DNA of 64,000 nucleotides from G965212005 sp965212005 (GCA_965212005.1 OZ243038.1:1922001-1986000), one strand, 5' to 3'. Counted from the stretch's first letter, positions 18,206-26,791 are shown. Made by a program: numbers and translations. The notes: generated by a model not told the origin, from the sequence alone.

Positions 18206-19018
18206 TCAATACCCCTGCCATATCCAATCGATGAACCTGCCCTGGTGCCCAAAGATATTATTGTCTGCATGGGCGCTGGTCCGCCCGTCCGTAAAGGATG
18301 ATACCCGATTGAAGTGACCACTCTTATAGAGCGCATCTGCCGCTTGCTCAGAATTCAACCCATTAATCATGACGTCAATGCCACCATAATATGTATGAGG
18401 ATCCCAAAATGATCCAAGGCGGTCTGCGTCAGTAAGAGATGACCGCCCTTTTGCAGTGCCTCCTTTTGTACCTGTTCCTATATCACGTGGCCCCCGGATA
18501 TGTATAAGTGAGAGTTTCATTTTTTGTACCATGGCATGATCCATTTCTATCCTTTCTCCCTCACTTATCCTCTGCCGTATTGCATGAGCATCAAACCAGA
18601 ATGCAATTTTCCCATCCTTGATAACAAGGTCATACACGCCTGCTACAACGCCTTCCTGACCGGCTCTGAATTTTGCATCCGGATAAGCCGAGCGAACCTG
18701 CGAAAAGGAATCGCCCACCCGAATATTTTCTCCCGTGGAATAACAAGAATCTTGAATATATATTGCTGATATAGTGCTATCTGCCGTATTCAGCGTCAGG
18801 TAACACCGATCTTTGTCTATTATGACCACGCGACTATCCCATTTGCCATTGTAAATTTCATCCAAAAAATCACCATCATCACTATACGCTATAAGCTGTG
18901 GGCGAATTTCTTTCCACTCTTGTCCCAAAAGTTCAAAAGGCAGACCCTTTTCTTCACCTATTGAAGCATCAATGCCAAGTAAATAAACAGATAGTATGAA
19001 CAAAATTCGATATCTCAC
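18206..19018 (-). CDS. Array member C: exported core fused to an M15-like tail
   Basis: 270 aa from a GTG start. The signal peptide is MRYRILFILSVYLLGIDASIG, then the conserved core (DKDRCYLTL, SCYSTGENIRVGDSF, FWFDAHAI), then a longer linker rich in Gly/Lys/Thr (GTGTKGGTAKG), then the toxin-like tail GLNSEQAADALYKSG and SAHADN ending FIDWIW. It is the left copy of a tandem duplication; the right copy (19939-20755) is broken. The tail keeps the His of SAHAD but lacks the upstream HxxxRAIDV zinc-ligand region, so it is probably not an active peptidase. Confidence 0.6.
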   Translation of the reverse strand: MRYRILFILSVYLLGIDASIGEEKGLPFELLGQEWKEIRPQLIAYSDDGDFLDEIYNGKWDSRVVIIDKDRCYLTLNTADSTISAIYIQDSCYSTGENIRVGDSFSQVRSAYPDAKFRAGQEGVVAGVYDLVIKDGKIAFWFDAHAIRQRISEGERIEMDHAMVQKMKLSLIHIRGPRDIGTGTKGGTAKGRSSLTDADRLGSFWDPHTYYGGIDVMINGLNSEQAADALYKSGHFNRVSSFTDGRTSAHADNNIFGHQGRFIDWIWQGY

Positions 19019-19127
19019 CGTTAATACCCCTTGTCAATCCCAATTTTGATGGACCTTGCCCTAATCCCTTTTAGTTCTATAGCCTGCATGGGTACTGCTC
19101 CTCTTTAAGGCACGCGAATTCAACGGG

Positions 19128-19403
19128 TCAGGGCAACGCTACCGTGCCGGCGAGAGGAAAAGTGGCGCTGGTATCCTGGTTGTTCTCATCAACGTAAAGC
19201 AGGAAGAGTTCCGGTGGGCGGCGACCCGCAACCGGCCCACTGGGAACGAAGGCCTGCGTCGCCACTCCCGACAAAGAGCCACGTATGAACTTCGGCCCCG
19301 GCTTGCCGTTCACTCCGCCCGCCACGCCGTGCGCCACTATCTTCTGTGACCTGCGTGCGCTAGGCTGCGAGCCGCTTCCAGCCATTGGTCCTGCATTGGT
19401 CAA
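19128..19403 (-). CDS. Polymorphic-toxin pre-tail fragment (copy 1)
   Basis: A 91-aa frame whose ATG overlaps the stop of member E (ATGA). It carries QKIVAHGVAGGVNGKPGP and SLSGVATQAF, which resemble the KxVAHGVxGGVxxxxxGGKF...G...AF linker found before the variable C-terminus of RHS and haemagglutinin-type polymorphic toxins. No catalytic domain follows. It is probably a leftover of a displaced toxin tail and may not be expressed as a functional protein. A near-identical copy lies at 20865-21140. Confidence 0.5.
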   Translation of the reverse strand: MTNAGPMAGSGSQPSARRSQKIVAHGVAGGVNGKPGPKFIRGSLSGVATQAFVPSGPVAGRRPPELFLLYVDENNQDTSATFPLAGTVALP

Positions 19404-19936
19404 TGCACCACAGGTTCGGTGCCAATCTTCATAAGCGAGAGTTCCAGCTTTTGTACAATTTCATCTTCCACTTCTATCTGTTGCCCTTCCTCTATCATCT
19501 GCCGTATTTCATAACCATTAAACCAAAATGCAATTTTGCCATCATTGGTGATGAGGTCATAAACTCCCATTGCCGCACCGTCTTGACCGGCTCTGAATTT
19601 TGCATCCGGATAAGCCGCACGAACCTTCGAAAAAGAATCGCCCACCCGAATATTTTTCCTTGTGGAATAACAAGGATCTTTAATATACATGACTGATATA
19701 GTGTCATCTACCGTACCCAGCGTCAGGTAACACCGGTCTTTGTCTATTACAAACCAGCGTCGATACATTGTGCCATAATCATCAAAGATAGGATCAAAAG
19801 TGACCGATCTAAGCTGTGGGCGAATATCTTTTAACTCTTTTCCCAAAAGCTCAAAAGGCAGAGCTTTGTCTTCTGCTATTGATGGGCTGATGACCAGAAA
19901 ATACACGAACAGGATATAAAAGCTTCGGTGTCTCAT
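19400..19936 (-). CDS. Array member E (candidate immunity protein)
   Basis: 178 aa with signal peptide MRHRSFYILFVYFLVISPSIA and the array core (DKDRCYLTL, DPCYSTRKNIRVGDSF, AYPDAKFRAGQDG, FWFNGYEI). It has no toxin-like tail. It is overlapped downstream by the toxin fragment at 19128-19403 and lies 2 bp downstream of the broken member F. With H, B and A it forms the tail-less/MRHRSF-type subgroup. The function is unrecognised; the immunity role is inferred from periplasmic targeting and alternation with toxin fragments. Confidence 0.6.
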   Translation of the reverse strand: MRHRSFYILFVYFLVISPSIAEDKALPFELLGKELKDIRPQLRSVTFDPIFDDYGTMYRRWFVIDKDRCYLTLGTVDDTISVMYIKDPCYSTRKNIRVGDSFSKVRAAYPDAKFRAGQDGAAMGVYDLITNDGKIAFWFNGYEIRQMIEEGQQIEVEDEIVQKLELSLMKIGTEPVVH

Positions 19937-19938
19937 CG

Positions 19939-20755
19939 TCAATACCCCTGCCATATCCAATCGATGAACCTGCCCTGGTGCCCAAAGATATTATTGTCTG
20001 CATGGGCGCTGCTCCGCCCGTCCGTATAGGATGATATCCGATTGAAGTGACCACTCTTATAGAGCGCATCGGCCGCTTGTTCAGAATTCAACCCATTAAT
20101 GATGACGTCAATGCCACCATCATGTGTATGAGGCCCCAACAATGATTCAACGCGGTCTGTGAAAGTAAGAGAGGACCGCCCTTTTTCAGTGCCTCCTTTT
20201 GTACCTGTTCCTGTATCACGTGGCCCCCGGATATGTATAAGTGAGAGTTTCATTTTTTGTACCATGGCATGATCCATTTCTATCCTTTCTCCCTCACTTA
20301 TCCTCTGCCGTATTGCATGAGCATCAAACCAGAATGCAACTTGCCCATCCTTGATAACAAGGTCATACACGCCTGCTGCAACGCCTTCCTGACCGGCTCT
20401 GAATTTTGCATCCGGATAAGCCGAGCGAACCTGCGAAAAGGAAGCGCCACCCGAATATTTTCTCCCGTGGAATAACAAGGATCTTGAATATATATTTCTG
20501 ATATAGTGCTATCTGCCGTATTCAGCGTCAGGTAACACCGATCTTTGTCTATTATGACCTTGCGTCCATCCGGTTTGCTATTGTAAATTTCATCCCCAAA
20601 ATCACCATCAATAACAGCCGCCATAAACTGTAGGTGAATTTCTTTTGCAGTCAACTCTTGTCCCAAAAGTTCAAAAGGCAGATCCTTTTCTTCACCTATT
20701 GAAGCATCAATGCCAATAAGTAAACAGATAGTATGAACAAAATTCAATATCTCAC
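19939..20755 (-). pseudogene. Array member F, degenerate copy of member C
   Basis: Aligned by eye to member C it has at least three lesions: the codon after GTG-AGA-TAT is TGA, which stops translation at once; the signal-peptide region has a small deletion that shifts frame (ILNFVHTICLLIGIDA in another frame); and one base is lost near 20449 within the IRVGDSF motif. The rest, including the GTGTKGGTEKG linker and the SAHADN tail, remains. It is the decaying right-hand copy of a 1.74-kb tandem duplication. Confidence 0.75.
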
Positions 20756-20864
20756 CGTTAATACCCCTTGTCAATCCCAATTTTGATGGACCTTGCCCTA
20801 ATCCCTTTTAGTTCTATAGCCTGCATGGGCACTGCTCCTCTTTAAGGCACGCGAATTCAACGGG

Positions 20865-21140
20865 TCAGGGCAACGCTACCGTGCCGACGAGAGGAAAAGT
20901 GGCGCTGGTATCCTGGCTGTTCTCATCAACGTAAAGCAGGAAGAGTTCCGGTGGGCGGCGACCCGCAACCGGCCCACTGGGAACGAAGGCCTGCATCGCC
21001 ACTCCCGACAAAGAGCCACGTATGAACTTCGGCCCCGGCTTGCCGTTCACTCCGCCCGCCACGCCGTGCGCCACTATCTTCTGTGACCTGCGTGCGGCAG
21101 GCTGCGAGCTGCTTCCAGCCATTGGTCCTGCATTGGTCAA
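20865..21140 (-). CDS. Polymorphic-toxin pre-tail fragment (copy 2)
   Basis: A 91-aa frame nearly identical to 19128-19403, with QKIVAHGVAGGVNGKPGP and SLSGVAMQAF; ATGA overlap with the stop of member H. The few differences between copies are mostly single substitutions that keep the frame open. It shows the same toxin-linker remnant with no catalytic domain. Confidence 0.5.
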   Translation of the reverse strand: MTNAGPMAGSSSQPAARRSQKIVAHGVAGGVNGKPGPKFIRGSLSGVAMQAFVPSGPVAGRRPPELFLLYVDENSQDTSATFPLVGTVALP

Positions 21141-21685
21141 TACACCTCATGCAGTGTGATGCTAAGCTTCATAAGCGAGAGTTCCAGCTTTTGTACAATT
21201 TCATCTTCCACTTCTATCTGTTGCCCTTCACGTATCATCTGCCATATTTCATGACTCTTAATCCAAAATGCAATTTTGCCATCATTGGTGATGAGGTCAT
21301 AATCTCCCCTTGCCGCACCGTCTTGCCCGGCTCTTAATTTTGCATCTGGATAAGCTGCACGAATCTTCAAAAAAGAATCGCCCACCCGAATATTTTTCCT
21401 TGTGGAATAACAAGGATCTTCAATATATATTTCTGATATAGTGTCATCTGCCGTATTCAGCGTCAGGTAACATCGGTCTTTGTCTATTACAAACCAGCGT
21501 TGATCCATTTTGTCATTGTAATCTTCATCCTCAAAATCAGGATCATAAGTGACCGATCTAAACTGTGAGCGAATATCCTTTAACTCTTTTCCCAAAAGCT
21601 CAAAAGGCAGAGCTTTGTCTTCTGCTATTGATGGGCCGATGACCAGAAAATACACGAACAGGATACAAAAGCTTCGGTGTCTCAT
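21137..21685 (-). CDS. Array member H (candidate immunity protein, directly behind a toxin-like tail)
   Basis: 182 aa from the ATG at 21685, with signal peptide MRHRSFCILFVYFLVIGPSIA and the conserved core (DKDRCYLTL, EDPCYSTRKNIRVGDSF, AYPDAKLRAGQDG). An in-frame start 42 bp upstream is rejected because the paralogues all begin at MRHRS. Its ATG overlaps the TGA of the M15-like toxin fragment by 4 bp; this tail-then-small-gene order is the classic toxin/immunity arrangement. A periplasmic location would suit a toxin that attacks peptidoglycan. Confidence 0.62.
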   Translation of the reverse strand: MRHRSFCILFVYFLVIGPSIAEDKALPFELLGKELKDIRSQFRSVTYDPDFEDEDYNDKMDQRWFVIDKDRCYLTLNTADDTISEIYIEDPCYSTRKNIRVGDSFLKIRAAYPDAKLRAGQDGAARGDYDLITNDGKIAFWIKSHEIWQMIREGQQIEVEDEIVQKLELSLMKLSITLHEVY

Positions 21686-22383
21686 TGTCCATCCTTCTCC
21701 TGTCCATACCCCTTCTGCCTTTTCCAATCGATGAACCTGACCGGGTTCTTACTCGAGCCCCAATAGTCTGCATGGGCGCTGTAGCGGCGGCGCTTGTCCG
21801 TATAGGAGTTTACCCGAGCGAAGTGACCACTATAAAAGAGAAAATCGCCCACTTCCTTAGAATTATAACCGTCAATTTTGACATCAATAGCACGATGAAA
21901 TTCATGAGGGATACTTTTTTTAGTATGCAAAGGCCCCCTGTACCCACTAATAATTTGCACCGTTCTATAGCCTGCTTTTGCACTGACATCAAGTACATCT
22001 AAAATTACGTCTCCCCCGACCAGGGGAATCCCTCCACCACTAACATCATTTTTCAGCAGCACCATAGCATCACCTCTTGTATACCGTATGTATGTAGAGG
22101 TTCTCTCTTCTGTTATCCCATTATCCTCGAGAAATTTTGCATCAGGCCGCTTAGGCACTCCCAGATCTTCAGACGCCTCGGTGGTCGCCCCATTGGCAAA
22201 CTTCCCGCCTCCCAGTACCGCCGACCCCAGCTTACTGCTCACTCCGCCCACCACGCCGTGCGCGACTATCTTCTTTAGTTTCTGCGCCGCTCCGCCCGCT
22301 CCCCCGAAATATTGTCCCACTCCGTAAGACAGTCCCGCCGTCAACCCGCCCAGTAATAGGATGTGATTGCAGGCTCGTCCCAC
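21682..22383 (-). CDS. Polymorphic-toxin C-terminal fragment with peptidase M15-like domain
   Basis: A 233-aa frame (GTG at 22383; the frame opens only a few codons earlier after a stop, so the large N-terminal body is missing). The N-terminal part has VAHGVVGGVSSKLGS and GGKFANGATTEA, the linker typical of RHS/haemagglutinin polymorphic toxins. The C-terminal half reads IISGYRGPLHTKK, then HEFHRAIDVKIDGYNSKEV, then YSAHADYWG. This resembles the SGYRS...HxxGxAxDI...HxD zinc-site layout of M15 (DD-peptidase) domains. A peptidoglycan-cleaving toxin is inferred. Confidence 0.55.
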   Translation of the reverse strand: MGRACNHILLLGGLTAGLSYGVGQYFGGAGGAAQKLKKIVAHGVVGGVSSKLGSAVLGGGKFANGATTEASEDLGVPKRPDAKFLEDNGITEERTSTYIRYTRGDAMVLLKNDVSGGGIPLVGGDVILDVLDVSAKAGYRTVQIISGYRGPLHTKKSIPHEFHRAIDVKIDGYNSKEVGDFLFYSGHFARVNSYTDKRRRYSAHADYWGSSKNPVRFIDWKRQKGYGQEKDGQ

Positions 22384-22426
22384 TGGCAGGGAATTCAGAA
22401 TGGTTCATTTGGACCAACTCGATTCA

Positions 22427-22541
22427 GTAACGGCTAGCAACCAACGTTGCTCGCTTGACTTTGCAAGCAAAACAGTTTTTCCGGACACCGAAGGCGGTTA
22501 GGACATATCCATGACCGGACGTTCTTATCCGGCTGGTACTG
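22427..22541. repeat. Structured intergenic repeat, copy 1
   Basis: About 110 bp shared with 25357-25453 and 29578-29685. It contains consecutive short inverted repeats: AGCAAC/GTTGCT, GCTTG/CAAGC and CCGGA/TCCGG; copies 2 and 3 also have CTAGCCGT/ACGGCTAG at the left edge. It lies between the 3' end of the first ankyrin gene and the start of the toxin fragment. The stem-loops could act in termination or mRNA processing. Confidence 0.75.
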
Positions 22542-22552
22542 ACGAGTCCCAA

Positions 22553-24343
22553 TTATCTTGCGCCTGCCCTATCCAGCAAGTCAACGACTATCCGATGCTT
22601 ATCGTATTTTTCCTTATACAGTTCCGACGGCTTATTTCCATGTTCATTTTTTCGATCCATTTGATCCATTTTTGATTTTGTCTTATCTAACGGCGTGTCT
22701 CCGTCTGCATCCTTTGCATTCACGTCTGCGCCTGCGGCAACCAGCACATCAACAAGTTCTGGATCGCCTGACAGTGCCGCCCTGTGAAGCGGAGTCCAGC
22801 CTTCGTTATCCTTCGCATTGACGTCCGCACCTGCCCCAATCAACGTAGAAACACCTTCTGACCGGCCTGACCACCATGCCGCCCTGTGAAGCGGAGTCCA
22901 GCCTTCGTTATCCTTCGCATTAATGTCCGCACCTGCCCCAATCAATGTAGAAATACTTTCTGACCGGACTCTCAATGCCGCCTCATGAAGCGGGGTCCCG
23001 CCGTGGCCATCTTTCGCATTGACATCCGCGCCTGCCCCAATCAACACAGAAACACCTTCTGACAGGCCTTTCCATGCCGCCTCATGAAGCGGGGGCTGGC
23101 CGTAGTATCTGGACGTTGCATTGACATCCGCGCCTGCCTCAATCAGCACCTTGATGACTTCTATGTGCCCCTCCTGTACCGCCCAGTAAAGCGGAGTCCA
23201 GTTGCTCCCGTCTATTGCTTCCATGTTGACGTCCGCGCCTGCCTCAATCAGCATGCGGATGACTTCTGTTTGTTCTTTTTTTGCCGCCAAACGAAGCGGG
23301 GTCTCACCGTAGTAACGAGCCTCCGCATTGACGTCCGCGCCTGCTTCAATCAGCATACGGACGGTTTCCGGGTAGCCCTTGTACGCCGCCCCATGAAGCG
23401 AGGTGTAGTCAGTCGACGTCCTTGCATTGACGTCCGCACCTGCCTTAATCAGCATACGGATGGCTTCTGTGCGGCCTTTGTATGCCGCCTCATGCAGCGG
23501 GGAGCCGTCTCTGTACTCTGCATGGACGTCCGCACCTGCCTCAATCAGCATCTGGATAACTGCTGTGTCGCCTTCCCGCGCCGCCCCATGAAGTGGGGTC
23601 TTCCTCTCGCTATCCTTCGCATTGACGTCCGCGCCTGCCCGAATCAGCGCCTGGACGACTGCTGTGTGGCCTTCCCGGGCCGCCCTATGAAGCGGGGTCT
23701 CGCCGTCGCTATCTTCCGCATTGACGTCTGCACCTGCCTCAATCAGCTTCTGGATGACTGCTTTGCGCCCCTCTTGCGCCGTCTCATGAAGGGGGGTGGA
23801 AAAGCCCATCTGCCGCTTGATCTCAAAATAATTCTTTACAGCCCTCGCATCATATCGCATTGCACCAAGAGACTTACTCTCATAATATGGAAAATATATC
23901 GCACCACACATTCCGTCGCGGGAGGAGAGGGCAATACCATTCGCCTGGCGCATAATAATAGAATCGCTCAAAGTGGTGGTATCTCTTTCTTCGCATTTAA
24001 TCACACCAGTAAATACCGACAGCGTCCGCTTCGCTTTTAGCAGAACTATTTTTGCCTTTTCTCTGGAACCGGACAGATGATAGGCCAAAGCCAGTCTGGG
24101 CAATAACATAAAGTTAGGCCATTCAAATAGCGGAATAGTCAGGGCCTCCTCAAATTGGACAACGGCTTCCTCATATTGCCCCTTTTCCATGTTCTTAATA
24201 CCAGAACAGACTAGCGAATTGTAATAATGATAGCCTGTCCCGTAAAGCTCCCAGGCATCACAATCCAACTTATCATCAGCATGCGCGAAAGCCGAATGAA
24301 TAATAATAACGCTGCCGACCAGCCACCAGAGCAAGGACTTCAT
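22553..24343 (-). CDS. Exported ankyrin-repeat protein (copy 1)
   Basis: 596 aa. A signal peptide (MKSLLWWLVGSVIIIHSAFAHA) is followed by a TPR-like helical region (about 25-190, with YEEAVVQFEEALTIPL and LLPRLALAYHLSGS) and then eleven ankyrin repeats (about 195-560) of the type TPLHRAAxxGHTEVIxxLIEAGADVNAKDxxG, with a short charged tail. It is probably periplasmic or secreted; the partner is unknown. Its ATG overlaps the stop of the 112-aa frame upstream. A close paralogue sits at 26792-28567. Confidence 0.85.
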   Translation of the reverse strand: MKSLLWWLVGSVIIIHSAFAHADDKLDCDAWELYGTGYHYYNSLVCSGIKNMEKGQYEEAVVQFEEALTIPLFEWPNFMLLPRLALAYHLSGSREKAKIVLLKAKRTLSVFTGVIKCEERDTTTLSDSIIMRQANGIALSSRDGMCGAIYFPYYESKSLGAMRYDARAVKNYFEIKRQMGFSTPLHETAQEGRKAVIQKLIEAGADVNAEDSDGETPLHRAAREGHTAVVQALIRAGADVNAKDSERKTPLHGAAREGDTAVIQMLIEAGADVHAEYRDGSPLHEAAYKGRTEAIRMLIKAGADVNARTSTDYTSLHGAAYKGYPETVRMLIEAGADVNAEARYYGETPLRLAAKKEQTEVIRMLIEAGADVNMEAIDGSNWTPLYWAVQEGHIEVIKVLIEAGADVNATSRYYGQPPLHEAAWKGLSEGVSVLIGAGADVNAKDGHGGTPLHEAALRVRSESISTLIGAGADINAKDNEGWTPLHRAAWWSGRSEGVSTLIGAGADVNAKDNEGWTPLHRAALSGDPELVDVLVAAGADVNAKDADGDTPLDKTKSKMDQMDRKNEHGNKPSELYKEKYDKHRIVVDLLDRAGAR

Positions 24344-24678
24344 TTGTACAGGCTGCTACTTACGGAAGCGAAATCAGCGCCCCGGCCTCCACATGCCTGA
24401 CTGTTATGTACAAGCTCTGCAGGAACGCGCTCTGTGCTCCCAGGATGCCGGCCTCCCCGCCCTTGACGTGTGCTAATAACTTGACCAGCCCCTGCGCTTA
24501 CTCCAGACTGAGTTCCAGGCGTCGCAGTAACGTAAAGCTGCCCCACCGCGTAACCCCTCCGCGTGGTTATACTGGTGAGTCGATCCGATGGAGCATCTTT
24601 GTATCGAAGACTAACCCTGTCCATGATGCCGCCTGTTATAACAATAACGGCCTGCCCCGATACCGACGTGCAATCCAC
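24340..24678 (-). CDS. Hypothetical 112-aa frame between the TPR-like and ankyrin genes (copy 1)
   Basis: An unrecognised frame beginning MDCTSVSGQAVIVITGG. It overlaps the 3' end of the TPR-like gene by 68 bp in another frame, and its TGA overlaps the ankyrin ATG by 4 bp. The second module copy (28564-28899) keeps the frame despite a 3-bp indel, which supports coding. However, the composition (many Gly, Ser, Arg) is not very protein-like, so it could also be a decayed extension of the TPR-like gene. Confidence 0.4.
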   Translation of the reverse strand: MDCTSVSGQAVIVITGGIMDRVSLRYKDAPSDRLTSITTRRGYAVGQLYVTATPGTQSGVSAGAGQVISTRQGRGGRHPGSTERVPAELVHNSQACGGRGADFASVSSSLYK

Positions 24679-25264
24679 GCCTCACTGCAGCCTGGGAGTC
24701 ATCGCCTTCAGATAAGCCGATCTGCCGCTTGACCTCAAAATAATTCTCTATCAACTTCGCTTCCAGCAGCACTTGTTCAAGTGTATCCCGCTCAGATACG
24801 TAATGATATTCATTGCCACACATAATTGCTGCAACCTCATTGCCCACCTGGTCAGTGAGATAATCTTCATACGCTCGACGAACAACGTAACCCGTCTCCG
24901 TCTGTTCGCATGTCATCAAACCCACAAATACCGACAACGTCAACTCAGCTTTCAGCAAAACGCTTTCCGCTTTTTGTCCGGAGCCGGACAGATGATGTGC
25001 CAAAGCCAGCCGGGGTAATAACAGGAAGTTAGACCACTCACGTAGCGGAACAGCCAGGGCCTGCTCAAATAGAGAAATCGCTTCCTCATATTTTCGCTCT
25101 TCCACTTTCTGAACACCAGCACAGACTAGCGAATTGTAATCAGAGTGACCTGAAATCAGTTCCAAAGCATCACAATCAGTCATGCCGGCAGCACACGTAA
25201 AAGCGGAATGAATGATGATCACGCTGCCGACGAGCAATCGGAGCAAAGATCTTGAACTGTACAT
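24611..25264 (-). CDS. Exported TPR-like protein, ankyrin-less paralogue of the module (copy 1)
   Basis: 217 aa with signal peptide (LLRLLVGSVIIIHSAFTCAA) and the same helical head as the ankyrin proteins (NSLVCAGVQKVEERKYEEAI, LLPRLALAHHLSGSGQKAE, ending KLIENYFEVKRQIGLSEG), but with no ankyrin repeats. It looks like a duplicate whose ankyrin part was lost or replaced; after GLSEG the sequence no longer matches. Conserved Cys pairs suggest export. Confidence 0.65.
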   Translation of the reverse strand: MYSSRSLLRLLVGSVIIIHSAFTCAAGMTDCDALELISGHSDYNSLVCAGVQKVEERKYEEAISLFEQALAVPLREWSNFLLLPRLALAHHLSGSGQKAESVLLKAELTLSVFVGLMTCEQTETGYVVRRAYEDYLTDQVGNEVAAIMCGNEYHYVSERDTLEQVLLEAKLIENYFEVKRQIGLSEGDDSQAAVRRGLHVGIGAGRYCYNRRHHGQG

Positions 25265-25356
25265 GCTAGTTTTCAGGAATCGGCATAAAGCCTTCGACTA
25301 TTCAAAGTTACTGCCGCTCTTCGCCATGGTCAACGTGGATTGGCGCCGATCTAGCC

Positions 25357-25453
25357 GTAACGGCTAGCAACCAACGTTGCTCGCTTGACTTGGCAAGCAA
25401 AACAGTTTTTCCGGACATCGAAGGCGGTTAGGACATATCCATGACCGGACGTT
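25357..25453. repeat. Structured intergenic repeat, copy 2 (interrupted by IS256)
   Basis: Same repeat as 22427-22541, with the perfect inverted repeat CTAGCCGT-A-ACGGCTAG at 25351-25367. IS256 copy 1 is inserted in the last stem-loop; the repeat resumes at 26755 after an 8-bp target duplication. Confidence 0.8.
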
Positions 25454-26754
25454 GGGACTGTAAAATTTACTGTGTAAATGGCGGGTTATCACAGTGAAGC
25501 TCGCTCACCGAACAAGATCATAAACTGGCTCATCGCCTGTTTCCAATCCCGGATCGGCATGGTCCACTTCCGCGTGATTTCATGCAAGGCCAAGTATAAT
25601 ACTTTCATCACCGATTCATCGTTCGGGAATGAGCGCCTCGTTCGGGTTACCTTGCGCAGCGAGGCATTCAGCGATTCTATGGCATTGGTGGTGTAGATTA
25701 CCTTGCGGATCTGTGGCGGATAATCGAAGAACACGCTCAGGCGCTCCCAGTTGTTACGCCAGGATTGGCTGATGCCCGGATGTTCCTGGTCCCAGCGCTC
25801 GGCAAAAGCCGCCAGGGCTTGCTCCGCTTCCGTGAGGGTGGATGCACTGTAAATACGCCTCAAGTCAGCGGCAACCGCTTTGCGCTGTTTCCAGCTCACA
25901 TAGCGCAGAGAATGGCGAACCTGATGTACGATACACAGTTGCACCCGGGTTTGCGGGTAAACGGCCTCTATGGCTTGCGCAAAGCCCTTCAAACCATCGG
26001 TACAGGCGAGCAGGATATCCTGTACCCCGCGGTTCTTCAGCTCGGTCATGACCGATAGCCAGAACCGGGCGCCCTCGGTCTGCGCCAGCCACAAGCCCAG
26101 CAGCTCTTTCTCACCCTCCCGGTTGATGCCCAGCGCCAGGTAAACCGATTTATTCTCTACCCCACCCGAAGCACGGCTGCGAACCACCAGGGCATCCAGA
26201 TAGACAATGGGATAAACGCTGTCCAGCGGGCGGTTCTGCCAGGCCTTGACCTCCTCCATCACCCCATTGGTGACCTGGGAGATAAAACTGGCTGACACCT
26301 CAACACCATAAACCTCCATAAAATGGGCTTGGATATCCCGGGTGGTCATACCCTTGGCATACAGGGAGATAATACGCTCATCGAAGCCGTTGAGCTGCCT
26401 TTCGCCCTTTTTGACCAGTTGCGGGGCAAACTGGCCATTGCGGTCACGGGGGACTTGCAGATCGATCTCTCCGTGGACACTGCGTACAGTTTTGCCGCTT
26501 TTGCCGTTGCGAGAGTTGCCGGTGTTATTGCCCGTCACGTCATGTTTTGAATAGCCGAGATGTTGTTCCATCTCCGCTTCAAGGACGCGTTCCGCCACGC
26601 GTTTGGTGAGCCGCCTGAGCAAGCCATCCTCACCCAAAATATCTTCCGGTGATGTGTTTCCTTCCAGTAGCTGGTCGATCAATTTGTCTGATATTGGCAT
26701 TGCTTAGTCCTCCAGAATTAACAATGCCATTTACACAAACTTTTTTACAGTCCC
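25454..26754 (-). mobile_element. IS256-family insertion sequence, complete (copy 1)
   Basis: 1301 bp with terminal inverted repeats GGGACTGTAAAA (left) and TTTTACAGTCCC (right), continuing with a shared TTTGTGTAAATGGC-like stretch. It is flanked by the perfect 8-bp duplication CGGACGTT at 25446-25453 and 26755-26762, so it is a genuine insertion. One intact transposase gene fills it. Confidence 0.95.
25489..26700 (-). CDS. IS256-family (mutator-type) transposase
   Basis: 403 aa, full length. The N-terminal LTKRVAERVLEAEMEQHLGY segment and the central DDE catalytic core are present: YLDALVVRSRASGGVENKSV (first Asp), LLACTDGLKGFAQAIEAVYP (second Asp) and NAIESLNASLRKVTRTR (Glu). No frameshifts, so this copy may still be active and could supply transposase to the broken copy at 29.7-31.0 kb. 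Confidence 0.95.
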   Translation of the reverse strand: MPISDKLIDQLLEGNTSPEDILGEDGLLRRLTKRVAERVLEAEMEQHLGYSKHDVTGNNTGNSRNGKSGKTVRSVHGEIDLQVPRDRNGQFAPQLVKKGERQLNGFDERIISLYAKGMTTRDIQAHFMEVYGVEVSASFISQVTNGVMEEVKAWQNRPLDSVYPIVYLDALVVRSRASGGVENKSVYLALGINREGEKELLGLWLAQTEGARFWLSVMTELKNRGVQDILLACTDGLKGFAQAIEAVYPQTRVQLCIVHQVRHSLRYVSWKQRKAVAADLRRIYSASTLTEAEQALAAFAERWDQEHPGISQSWRNNWERLSVFFDYPPQIRKVIYTTNAIESLNASLRKVTRTRRSFPNDESVMKVLYLALHEITRKWTMPIRDWKQAMSQFMILFGERASL

Positions 26755-26791
26755 CGGACGTTCTTATCCGGCTGGAACTGACGGGTCCCAA

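Larger units (their letters stand above)
18206..21685. repeat. Tandem duplication of a ~1.74-kb unit (E-D-C and H-G-F)
   Basis: The block 18206-19936 (members C, D-fragment, E) is repeated as 19939-21685 (F, G-fragment, H). Corresponding starts are offset by about 1737-1749 bp. The C/F and D/G pairs are nearly identical while E/H have diverged more. Member B (start 18203) sits one further period (about 1733 bp) to the left, so three rounds of expansion are likely. Confidence 0.8.

Noticed and set aside
23084..24040. 318-codon + strand frame opposite the ankyrin repeats
   Set aside because: Shadow of the ankyrin repeat DNA; the same artefact occurs at 27296-28069 opposite the second copy.
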